Assembly: GCA_015548865.1 (NCBI GenBank)
Contig: JADMXW010000011.1
Span: 1 to 64,000 of the forward strand
Direction of reading: 5' to 3'
Origin: Serratia marcescens
Lineage (GTDB): Bacteria; Pseudomonadota; Gammaproteobacteria; Enterobacterales; Enterobacteriaceae
DNA: 64,000 nt
A program made the position numbers and the translations under genes. Position 1 is the first letter of the stretch, and each line of letters begins with the position of its first letter. Under the pieces are notes generated by a model. That model saw nothing but the letters and a program-made list of their open reading frames with translations, searched no databases and was not told the origin of the DNA. This document shows positions 8,226-15,036 of the stretch, piece by piece.

Positions 8226-8238
8226 TTGCTGACAAACC
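8226..8238. repeat. Isolated terminal-repeat half of the GCTGACAAA element
   Basis: The 13-mer TTGCTGACAAACC three bases after a stop codon is the inverted complement of the right end (GGTTTGTCAGCAA) of the element at 12856-13049 and near the right end of the one at 33866-33986. It may be the remnant of a deleted copy, or chance for so short a match. Confidence 0.35.
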
Positions 8239-8268
8239 TATCTAAAACGCTCATTTCCACATACCCCT

Positions 8269-8350
8269 GTCATTCCCGCGCAGGCGGGAATCTCCGACAA
8301 ACGAAACGCGTTCATTCTGTAAGAGGCCCCCGGCTTACACCGAGGGCGAC
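8269..8350. repeat. Dispersed GTCATTCCCGCG repeat, copy A
   Basis: It starts with a perfect hairpin ATTCCCGC/GCGGGAAT and ends with CCCGGCTTACACCGAGGGCGAC. The core GGGAATCTC...GAAACGCGTTCA.TCTGT.AGAG..CCCCGGCTT recurs in the same orientation at 12740-12839. The two copies flank the transporter/amidase operon at 8612-12712. Confidence 0.75.
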
Positions 8351-8375
8351 TGATAGAATTTGTCATTAGTCTGTA

Positions 8376-8407
8376 AGCGCCTGCCTTTTAGGTAGACGCT
8401 TTTTTTA
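8376..8407 (+). terminator. Rho-independent terminator after the NAD(P)-binding protein gene
   Basis: The stem AGCGCCTGCC / GGTAGACGCT (one mismatch, one wobble) with a TTTTA loop is followed by seven T residues. It isolates the upstream gene from the transporter operon. Confidence 0.8.
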
Positions 8408-8480
8408 TACCTGAAAGGGGGAAACGGGCAGTGTACTCGTTTGCTGGTGCGGGCTGATGCCAATGTTATGGAAGGAATGA

Positions 8481-8525
8481 CAAGTTTGATAAGTTTGTCG
8501 TATTAGACAAGTTTGACAAGTTATT
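8481..8525 (+). promoter_or_regulatory. Array of 9-bp direct repeats upstream of the NitT/TauT-type operon
   Basis: Five consecutive 9-base units can be read: CAAGTTTGA, TAAGTTTGT, CGTATTAGA, CAAGTTTGA and CAAGTTATT. Four of them share AAGTT in register. They lie 87 bases before the first gene of the transporter/amidase operon. An array of short direct repeats here suggests cooperative binding of a regulator. The MerR-type protein at 13147-13974 is one candidate, although MerR operators are normally inverted repeats. Confidence 0.5.
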
Positions 8526-8611
8526 GCACGGTGAAGTGCGCGCAATCGACATCCTTGTTATCCGGCTTCGCGTTGTTGGCAGCCGGAAACGCCGTTAGTC
8601 AGGAGTGTATG

Positions 8612-9448
8612 ATGACCCTTTCACCTGCAATAGAAAAAATGCCTTCTGGCGATCCTGCTGCTCCTGCGGTGGCGATTGCCATGAAAGGCGTAAAAAAACA
8701 GTTTTTAGATCACGACGATAACGCAGTCGACGTTATCAAAGACATTTCCCTTGATATTTATCACCAGGAATTTATCAGCATTGTCGGGCCGAGCGGCTGC
8801 GGCAAAACCACCATGTTTAACATTATCGCGGGGCTTCTGCCTCCGACGGCGGGCGAAATTCAGGTGTTCGACCCGTACTACGCTATGCCCGGAAAAGGGC
8901 GAGTGGGTTACATGTTGCAAAAAGACCTGCTGTTTCCGTGGCGCACCATTCTGGATAACGTCTGTCTCGGGCTGGAAATCAGCGAGATGCCGAAGAAGGA
9001 ACGCCACGAGCGAGCGATGACCTACCTCGATAAGTATGGACTGGGCGATTTTGCTCATGCCTATCCTTCTACGCTGTCAGGGGGAATGCGTCAACGTGCC
9101 GCGTTGATCCGCACGCTGGTTATCGATCCTGACATCATTCTGCTCGACGAGCCTTTCTCGGCGCTGGACTACCAAACCCGACTGGTGCTGGAAGAGGAGA
9201 TCCTGACGATCCTTAATGAATACGGAAAAACCGTGGTGTTGATCACCCATGACATTGGTGAAGCCATTGCCATGTCTGATCGCATTGCCGTGATGTCACA
9301 GCGGCCCACTTGGAACAAGAAAACCTACGATATTGGCCTCGCCAAACGGCACGGTTCCGCCATGGGCGCGCGCAAGGATCCCGAGTTCCAATCCTTCTTC
9401 GATGCGATCTGGGCTGATATGGATATCCAACTGGGGGACCATGCATGA
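8612..9448 (+). CDS. ABC transporter ATP-binding protein, NitT/TauT family
   Basis: A 278-residue cytoplasmic ATPase of the nitrate/taurine/sulfonate type. It shows Walker A GPSGCGKTT, Q-loop LQKDLLFPW, signature LSGGMRQR, Walker B IILLDEP and the switch segment VLITHDIGEA. Two adjacent ATG codons occur at 8609 and 8612; the second has the better spacing to AGGAG at 8601-8605, and a longer reading from 8513 lacks a ribosome-binding site. It overlaps the permease gene by 4 bases and heads a four-gene operon ending in an amidase. The substrate is unknown. Confidence 0.9.
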   Translation: MTLSPAIEKMPSGDPAAPAVAIAMKGVKKQFLDHDDNAVDVIKDISLDIYHQEFISIVGPSGCGKTTMFNIIAGLLPPTAGEIQVFDPYYAMPGKGRVGYMLQKDLLFPWRTILDNVCLGLEISEMPKKERHERAMTYLDKYGLGDFAHAYPSTLSGGMRQRAALIRTLVIDPDIILLDEPFSALDYQTRLVLEEEILTILNEYGKTVVLITHDIGEAIAMSDRIAVMSQRPTWNKKTYDIGLAKRHGSAMGARKDPEFQSFFDAIWADMDIQLGDHA

Positions 9449-10290
9449 ACAAGTCTGCCGTCGTTGCTGATAAAACGGCCTCGGGTCGTTCACGCCAGGG
9501 AAGTCAGCGCAGAAAGCGCTGGTTGTCGCTACTGCGTGACAATGGCTGGCGCGCCTTGCTGATTGCCAGCATTGTGGCTTTGTGGCAGTTCGGGGTGAAT
9601 ACCGGTGTGGTCAATGCTTTTCTCATGGGATCTCCAGCAGGCATCTGGCAGGAGTTTGTGCGTCTGGTGGGTAACGGTGAACTGTTTCAGAACACCTACG
9701 TCACGGTGTATGCCACTGTGACCGGGTTTGTGCTGGGCAGCTTGCTCGGTTCCTTTTCCGGGCTGCTGCTGTGGCATACCCCGACGCTGGCGCGCATTCT
9801 CGACCCGTTTTTCATCGCGCTCAACAGCCTGCCGAAGATTGCTCTGGCACCGATCATCATCATTTGGTTCGGCTCCGGACTGTTTTCCAAAATAGCGTTG
9901 GCTTTTATCGCCACCTATGTTGTGGCGCTGCTCTCCGCATGGCAGGGCACGCACCAGATTGATGATAGTCAGGTCAACCTGATGCGCTCCCTTGGGGCCA
10001 ATCGCAACCAGATTTTCCGTAAGGTGGTGGTACCGTCGACCTTGCCGTGGATTATCGCCGCTTTCCGACTGAACATCGGTTTTGCTCTGATTGCCAACAT
10101 CGGCGGTGAGTTCATCTCTTCCGATTATGGTCTGGGGAAAATGATTTTTGTCGCAGGCAATCTTTTCAATCTCAATGTGGTGTGGGTTGGTGTCTTTACG
10201 TTGCTGCTGGTCGCCATCGTGCTCTATCTGGTGGTGGTTCAACTGCAACGCTGGCTGCTGCCCTGGGAGCGTCAGCAAACACATCGCTAG
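9445..10290 (+). CDS. ABC transporter permease, NitT/TauT family
   Basis: A 281-residue inner-membrane permease (SsuC/TauC-like) with about six helices. The EAA-type loop (VNLMRSLGANRNQIFRKVVVP) lies near residues 175-195 and the family-typical GGEFISSDYGLGKMI follows near 220-235. Its ATG overlaps the TGA of the ATPase gene, indicating translational coupling. The 47-base gap to the binding-protein gene carries a good AAGGAAAG ribosome-binding site. Confidence 0.9.
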   Translation: MNKSAVVADKTASGRSRQGSQRRKRWLSLLRDNGWRALLIASIVALWQFGVNTGVVNAFLMGSPAGIWQEFVRLVGNGELFQNTYVTVYATVTGFVLGSLLGSFSGLLLWHTPTLARILDPFFIALNSLPKIALAPIIIIWFGSGLFSKIALAFIATYVVALLSAWQGTHQIDDSQVNLMRSLGANRNQIFRKVVVPSTLPWIIAAFRLNIGFALIANIGGEFISSDYGLGKMIFVAGNLFNLNVVWVGVFTLLLVAIVLYLVVVQLQRWLLPWERQQTHR

Positions 10291-10336
10291 TGGTATCCGT
10301 TCCGTTGTTCCTTAACTGGTTAAGAAGGAAAGTGAG

Positions 10337-11308
10337 ATGAATAAAATCGTTGCATGGGTGTGCGCGGCGCTGTTTACAGCGGGTTCCGTCAATGTGTCAG
10401 CGGCTGATGCCAAGCCCGATCGCGTGCTGGTGACGGAGGCGTTCCACTCTTTGTTGTACTTACCGGTATATGTTGCCAAACACCAAGGGTTATTCGAAAA
10501 AAATCAGATAGATGTGACGTCTATTCGCTCGGCGGGCTCAGGCCCGACTGCGTTGGCGGCGGTGCTTTCCGGTGAAGCGCAGTTCTCCGTACACGGTCCG
10601 GAGCATGTCGGGTTCGCGCAGCAAAAAGGCGGTAAGGCCAAGGCAGTGAGTGCGGTGGCCAACAGCGCGCCAGTATGGATTGTGGCTAAACCCGATTTCA
10701 AATTCACCTCACCGGCAGATTTGAAAGGCAAACGTGTGGTGGTGGGTCTGGCCCCGGGAACGTCTAACACGCTGTTGTTACGCTTGTTAGGCCAAAATGG
10801 GTTAAACCCGAAGACGGACGTGGCGATTAACGAAGTGCAAAATGGTTCGGAACTGGGGCCACTGTTAGCGGGCCGTGCGGATGTTGCCGTGGTGTACGAA
10901 CCGCAGGCGGATCAAGGTGTGGGGCAAGGGCTGAAAGTGGTTTACGATTTTACCCGCGACTACCCTGAGTATGCATTTTCTACCATCAACACCTCAGAAA
11001 AAATGATTGCGGATAACCCGCAACTGGTGGCGCGCTTTGTTAAAACCATCAACGAATCTCTGGCGTTTATTCATCAGAACCCTGATGTTGCCAAACAGGT
11101 AGCCCGTCAGGAGTTCGCAGCATTGGACGGCAGTGTGGTTGATGCTGCGGTGCAGCGGATGATTGACAGCAATGTCTACCCTGCCAACGCCGTCATTTCG
11201 CCAGAGGCCTTTACCACGGCTATCGATATTCAGAAATTTGTTGGCAACATCACGCAAGATATGCCTTATGCGCAAATCGTTGATGGCCAGTTTGCTGCCA
11301 AGCCATAA
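10337..11308 (+). CDS. ABC transporter substrate-binding protein, NMT1/ThiY-like
   Basis: A 323-residue periplasmic protein. The signal peptide MNKIVAWVCAALFTAGSVNVSAA precedes the bilobed NMT1/SsuA-type fold, seen from FHSLLYLPVYVAKHQGLFEK, a gly-rich SAGSGPTALAAVLSGEAQFS and LKGKRVVVGLAPGTSN. This family binds sulfonates, nitrate, pyrimidines, riboflavin and assorted heterocycles or amides. Placement before an amidase suggests an amide or carbamoyl compound as ligand, but that is inference. Confidence 0.88.
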   Translation: MNKIVAWVCAALFTAGSVNVSAADAKPDRVLVTEAFHSLLYLPVYVAKHQGLFEKNQIDVTSIRSAGSGPTALAAVLSGEAQFSVHGPEHVGFAQQKGGKAKAVSAVANSAPVWIVAKPDFKFTSPADLKGKRVVVGLAPGTSNTLLLRLLGQNGLNPKTDVAINEVQNGSELGPLLAGRADVAVVYEPQADQGVGQGLKVVYDFTRDYPEYAFSTINTSEKMIADNPQLVARFVKTINESLAFIHQNPDVAKQVARQEFAALDGSVVDAAVQRMIDSNVYPANAVISPEAFTTAIDIQKFVGNITQDMPYAQIVDGQFAAKP

Positions 11309-11323
11309 CAAGGACATGAATGC

Positions 11324-12712
11324 ATGAAAGCTATATCGGGTATGAAAACCATGTTGGATACTTCGCCCTTTGCCACGATTGCCTCCACCCGGCGGCAACT
11401 GGCTGCGCGCAAGGTTTCTCCGAGCGAGTTGTTGAGCCATTTTCTGGCGCGTATCGAGCAACGCGACGGTGAAATTAAGGCGTGGCGGTACCTCGATAAA
11501 GAAGGGGCGCGCCAGCGCGCCCTTGAATTGGACCAACAAATGGGAGCCATCGCCTGTAAGCCTGTACTGTTTGGCATCCCTTACGGTGCCAAAGATATTT
11601 TCCACACGCGTGGTTTACCGACGGAAGGCGGATCAAAGGTGCTGGAGGGCAATATCTCCAGTGAAAACGCCAGCGTGATCGATAAACTCGATGGCATGGG
11701 AGCCTTGCTGCTGGGGAAACTGACCACCACCGAGTTTGCCAACCTGGGGACGCCGCCCGAGACCGGTAATGCCTGGAACCCGACGCATACCCCCGGTGGC
11801 TCGAGCAGCGGTTCTGCGGCTGCCGTTGGCGCGCGTATGGCGCTGATGGCATTGGGCACGCAAACGGCTGGCTCGCTGTCTCGTCCGGCGGCGTTCAACG
11901 GGGTGACGGTGTTGAAAGCCACCTATGGGCGCATCAGCAAGGCGGGGGTTATTCCCGCCAGTTGGTCACTGGATCATGTGGGCGCTTTTACTACGACGGT
12001 AGAGGATGCCGCGCTGGTGTTTAATGCGCTTTCTGGCCCAGACCCGCGTGATGACACCACGCTGTCACTGCCCTATACACCGCTGCAACTGCGCGAGAAA
12101 CACGATTACACGGTGGGGATTGTCGAACATCCCTATTATGCTGGGGGAGATGCTGAAATTGGCGCGGCTTGCTTGCAGGCAATGGATGCCTTGGCTGGGC
12201 ATGGCGTGAAACTCAAACGTATCACGCTACCGAACAGTTTCGACGATGCCTGCCGTGCGCACCATATTGTGATGCAGGCCGAATGCGCTGCCTATCATCG
12301 CGAAGTGTTCTTGCGGACGCCCACGCTGTTCGGTACATATTTGCAGGAGTTTCTGCAACAAGGTCTCGCTATCTCTGCGCAAGAGTATCTACAGGCACAG
12401 CAGGTGCGTGTTCGTTATCGCCATGAGTTGGCGGCCTTGTTCGATGACGTGGATATGCTGATGACGCCGGCGACGCCGACATTAGCCCCGCACGGTCTGG
12501 CGGCGACGGGGTCTCCTGCTTACAATATGCCGTTTACCAACGCGGGTGTGCCAACTTTGGCGCTGCCGGTGGGTATTTCCGCAACGGGGCTGCCAATGGG
12601 GATGCAGTGGGCTGCCCGCCATGGGAATGAACAGGCGCTGGTGGATTTGGGGATGCTTTATCAGCAAATAACGGACTGGCATGCTTGCCTGCCGCCACTC
12701 TGTCAGGCATAA
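11324..12712 (+). CDS. Amidase-signature family hydrolase
   Basis: A 462-residue amidase with the Ser-cisSer-Lys triad visible: Lys in GIPYGAKDIF (about residue 93), the serine-rich PGGSSSGSAAAVGARM (about 165-180), and the nucleophile Ser in TQTAGSLSRPAAF (about 187-199). Family members such as AtzE, allophanate hydrolase and GatA cleave C-N amide bonds; no specific match is recognised. It begins 15 bases after the binding-protein gene with AAGGA at suitable spacing. An in-frame ATG at 11342 is a possible alternative start. It probably hydrolyses what the transporter imports, releasing ammonia or an amine. Confidence 0.88.
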   Translation: MKAISGMKTMLDTSPFATIASTRRQLAARKVSPSELLSHFLARIEQRDGEIKAWRYLDKEGARQRALELDQQMGAIACKPVLFGIPYGAKDIFHTRGLPTEGGSKVLEGNISSENASVIDKLDGMGALLLGKLTTTEFANLGTPPETGNAWNPTHTPGGSSSGSAAAVGARMALMALGTQTAGSLSRPAAFNGVTVLKATYGRISKAGVIPASWSLDHVGAFTTTVEDAALVFNALSGPDPRDDTTLSLPYTPLQLREKHDYTVGIVEHPYYAGGDAEIGAACLQAMDALAGHGVKLKRITLPNSFDDACRAHHIVMQAECAAYHREVFLRTPTLFGTYLQEFLQQGLAISAQEYLQAQQVRVRYRHELAALFDDVDMLMTPATPTLAPHGLAATGSPAYNMPFTNAGVPTLALPVGISATGLPMGMQWAARHGNEQALVDLGMLYQQITDWHACLPPLCQA

Positions 12713-12739
12713 CAGATGATTACTGACTCACTTAAAACC

Positions 12740-12839
12740 GTCATTCTCGCCACTGCGGTCATTTCCACGAAGGCGGGAATCTCTTACAGAAGAAACGCGT
12801 TCAATCTGTCAGAGATCCCCGGCTTTCGCCGAGGATGAC
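12740..12839. repeat. Dispersed GTCATTCCCGCG repeat, copy B
   Basis: It is homologous to copy A at 8269-8350, sharing AGGCGGGAATCTC, GAAACGCGTTCA, TCTGT.AGAG and the right end CCCCGGCTTTCGCCGAGG, but has about 20 extra bases near the left end. It starts 28 bases after the amidase stop codon. A further CCGAGGATGAC at 12850-12860 runs into the next element. Confidence 0.75.
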
Positions 12840-12855
12840 GAGAACGAAGCCGAGG

Positions 12856-13049
12856 ATGACAAAGCCCGTTGTTAGGCGAAGTGCGGCGATGGGGTCGTAG
12901 CGGCGTAAGCCGCCGACAAATTTGCCTGGAGCAAATTTGAACAGCGTATGCGCTGGCCCATAGGGTGGGGTACATGGATGTGCCCCATAATGGCTCCTCG
13001 TCGTGATTCGTCGGGAAACACGGACGTGCCGAAAACGGTTTGTCAGCAA
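12856..13049. repeat. MITE-like element with GCTGACAAA-type ends, copy 1
   Basis: The outer parts match the element at 33866-33986. The left part shares GACAAAG.CCGT..TTAGG.GA and GTCGTAGC.GC.TAAGCCGCCG. The right part shares CCGAAAA.GGTTTGTCAGCAA. The ends are inverted relative to each other (GATGACAAAGCC against GGTTTGTCAGCA). This copy carries about 75 extra internal bases, including inverted CAAATTTG/CAAATTTG motifs. It encodes nothing convincing. Confidence 0.7.
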
Positions 13050-13050
13050 T

Positions 13051-13076
13051 AGCCGCCTTCTATTCAGAAGGCGGCT
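13051..13076 (+). terminator. Hairpin closing the transporter/amidase operon region
   Basis: A perfect 10-bp stem AGCCGCCTTC/GAAGGCGGCT with the loop TATTCA lies directly after the repeat element and 70 bases before the regulator gene. No T-run follows, so it is either a Rho-aided end of the upstream transcript or part of the regulator's leader. Confidence 0.45.
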
Positions 13077-13146
13077 CACGATCACATGTGCAGGAAGCAC
13101 CGGTTTTGTCTATAGCTCGCTTTTCCGGTCAATGGGACACTATGTA

Positions 13147-13974
13147 ATGTACGATAAATTATTGACGGTTTCTGATGCGGCTAAAATGCTGGGTATCTCC
13201 GCCAGCACGCTGCGTCGGCTGGAAGATAACGGAGAAGTCAAAACCTACGGGCTGAAGGTGGTTTACACCCCCGGTGGCCAGCGCCGTTACCTTGCAGATG
13301 AGATTCAGCGCGTTTTCTCACAGACCGGTTTTGCGCATAAGATAGGTTTTGGCACCAAAGCAGCGATTTTGGTGCGGGATGTGACTTATGCCTATATGGA
13401 TTCTGGCTCGACGCTAGCGATCGATACCCCTTTTGATAAAGCGGGGCTACACCGATTACTGACGATGGCGGCACAGCGTGGGCTACCGACGGTATTTACC
13501 CGCACGGTTTATCGGCCAGAGCACCCGTTTTCCTGGCTGTGGGGAAAAAAATACCCGTTTATTACCACATTGACGGAAGATGCCTACTTGAACCGCATTG
13601 ATGAAGCGCTGGCGGATGCGCCTTTTGAGCGTAATCACTCCACCTGCTATGTGTCCGATTTTTATGGTCATGATTTGGCAGCATGGCTGAAGCAGCAAGG
13701 TATCGACACCATTATTCTGGGGGGCGTTACGGCCAGCGGCAGTATTCGTGCCACTGCCATTGAGGCGTTCCAGATGGGATTTCATGTGATGGTACCGCGT
13801 GACGTGATTGGCGATCGTAGCCAGTCGTTGCTGGATTTCACCTTGCTGGATCTCAATGCGCGCTATGCCGATGTGCTAAGCCTTGAGGAAGTGTCTGGAT
13901 GGTTGGCGGCCTTGCCGGTGGCGGTGAGCGAGTCAAATACGCGTCACCGCCAGCCTGATGCATTGAGTGAATAA
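13147..13974 (+). CDS. Regulator: MerR-type HTH fused to an isochorismatase-like domain without catalytic cysteine
   Basis: A 275-residue protein. Residues 5-55 form a MerR/excisionase-type winged helix (LTVSDAAKMLGISASTLRRL, then TPGGQRRY). Residues 70-250 form an isochorismatase/N-carbamoylsarcosine-amidase-like domain (AAILVRDVTYAYMDSGS, DFYGHDL, IDTIILGG, IRATAIEAFQMGF, VPRDVIGDRS). The family aspartate is kept (D78), but the nucleophilic Cys in the usual TSGCVRAT is Ser199 (ASGSIRAT), and the catalytic Lys position holds Arg or Asn (ERNHST, about 162). It therefore looks like a dead hydrolase used as a ligand sensor, probably for the neighbouring transporter/amidase operon. Start chosen at the ATG next to the HTH; an ATG at 13132 is possible. 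Confidence 0.85.
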   Translation: MYDKLLTVSDAAKMLGISASTLRRLEDNGEVKTYGLKVVYTPGGQRRYLADEIQRVFSQTGFAHKIGFGTKAAILVRDVTYAYMDSGSTLAIDTPFDKAGLHRLLTMAAQRGLPTVFTRTVYRPEHPFSWLWGKKYPFITTLTEDAYLNRIDEALADAPFERNHSTCYVSDFYGHDLAAWLKQQGIDTIILGGVTASGSIRATAIEAFQMGFHVMVPRDVIGDRSQSLLDFTLLDLNARYADVLSLEEVSGWLAALPVAVSESNTRHRQPDALSE

Positions 13975-13980
13975 AGATTA

Positions 13981-15036
13981 TTATTCGGCGTTTAAAAGAT
14001 TTTCCGGTGCGGGCGTAAGAGTGCCTTTTTCAATGGCTCGCACTTGGTCATACACTTTTTGGTTTGCCGGAACCGGAATCCCGAGTTCTGCTGCACGTTG
14101 AATAACCAGGCCGTAGATCTCATCGATTTCTGTACGTCGACCTTTCAAAATATCCTGCCCCATGGACGGTCGTTGCCCGGTAGCGCCGCGCTGCACCGCC
14201 TCAATCAGGCGCTGTTCGATCTCCGCGAATGCAGATGCATTGCCGTCTGCGGCGGCGGCAAACAACGCGGCGGGAATGGCACCGAGCGCGGTCAGCGAAT
14301 AGCCTAATCGTTGCCCGACGCGCACCGCTTCGCCCGCCACCTTGATGGAAAAACGCCGCAGCTGCGGGTGGCTGTCTAACGCATCAATGGTCAAGCCTGT
14401 GGCAGCAGAAACGCCATTGCGCATCGCATTGACCGCCAGTTTGGACCAGCGCTCTCCAGCCAGATTATCGATTACTGCGACGGAATCCACCTGCCGCAGC
14501 AGCGTCGCCAACGCCTCGATACGCGCGCTACGCTGCCCGTCCAGTTCTCCGATGCGAAAGACATCAATGCCGGGGCTGCCATGGATCACGCGGCGGCGAA
14601 TCACCCCCGGCCCTGAGAGTTCAACGCCGATGCGCGCGGCGATCAATCCGGCAGTTCGCGACGCGCCGACAATCTCGGTAAGCGTCGCTTCGTTGCAGCC
14701 ATTTTGTGCCGAGACAACCACGGCATCCGCGTGAAGATAGGGCAACACCAACTCAACTGCCCGGCGAGTGTCATAGGATTTCACGCTGATGAAGACGATA
14801 TCGAGCGGCGGCAGCGCTTTCAGGCTCTCAATCTCGTCGTCGGCCAGAATACGCACCGGCACGATGGCGTTATCCTGCGGCGCTGAGCCGTCAATGCGCA
14901 GGCCGTTGCGACGAGTGGCGTCTACGTGCTCTCGCCAGCGGTCGATGAGCGTAACGTTTTCTCCTGCTGCGGTCAGACGCGCACCAATGAATCCCCCTAC
15001 TGCGCCTGCACCGACAACAGCAATGTGAGGAGCCAT
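13981..15036 (-). CDS. Ketopantoate reductase (ApbA/PanE) family oxidoreductase, paralogue 1
   Basis: A 351-residue NADP-dependent dehydrogenase-like protein. The Rossmann motif GAGAVGGFIG lies at residues 9-18, the catalytic Lys in WSKLAVNAMRN, and the conserved Glu in RRTEIDEIYG near 310. It is about 50 residues longer than authentic PanE and has an extra RPSMGQDI motif shared with the paralogue at 21256-22323. It is the last gene of the Dpp-type operon; its ATG overlaps the preceding stop by one base, and a GTG at 15039 with AAGGAGG upstream is an alternative start. A 2-oxo or 2-hydroxy acid related to the transported compound is a plausible substrate; pantothenate synthesis is unlikely. 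Confidence 0.83.
   Translation of the reverse strand: MAPHIAVVGAGAVGGFIGARLTAAGENVTLIDRWREHVDATRRNGLRIDGSAPQDNAIVPVRILADDEIESLKALPPLDIVFISVKSYDTRRAVELVLPYLHADAVVVSAQNGCNEATLTEIVGASRTAGLIAARIGVELSGPGVIRRRVIHGSPGIDVFRIGELDGQRSARIEALATLLRQVDSVAVIDNLAGERWSKLAVNAMRNGVSAATGLTIDALDSHPQLRRFSIKVAGEAVRVGQRLGYSLTALGAIPAALFAAAADGNASAFAEIEQRLIEAVQRGATGQRPSMGQDILKGRRTEIDEIYGLVIQRAAELGIPVPANQKVYDQVRAIEKGTLTPAPENLLNAE

Noticed and set aside
8481-8525. Possible CRISPR array
   Set aside because: The repeats are only 9 bp and contiguous, without spacers; no cas gene is present in the window.
12801-13100. 99-codon minus-strand frame across the repeats after the amidase gene
   Set aside because: It lies almost entirely inside two repeat elements, is arginine-rich and unlike any protein family; it is a chance frame in GC-rich repeat DNA.
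13003-13146. Longer N-terminus for the MerR-type fusion regulator
   Set aside because: The extra residues are encoded by the repeat element and hairpin; the HTH begins directly after the ATG at 13147.
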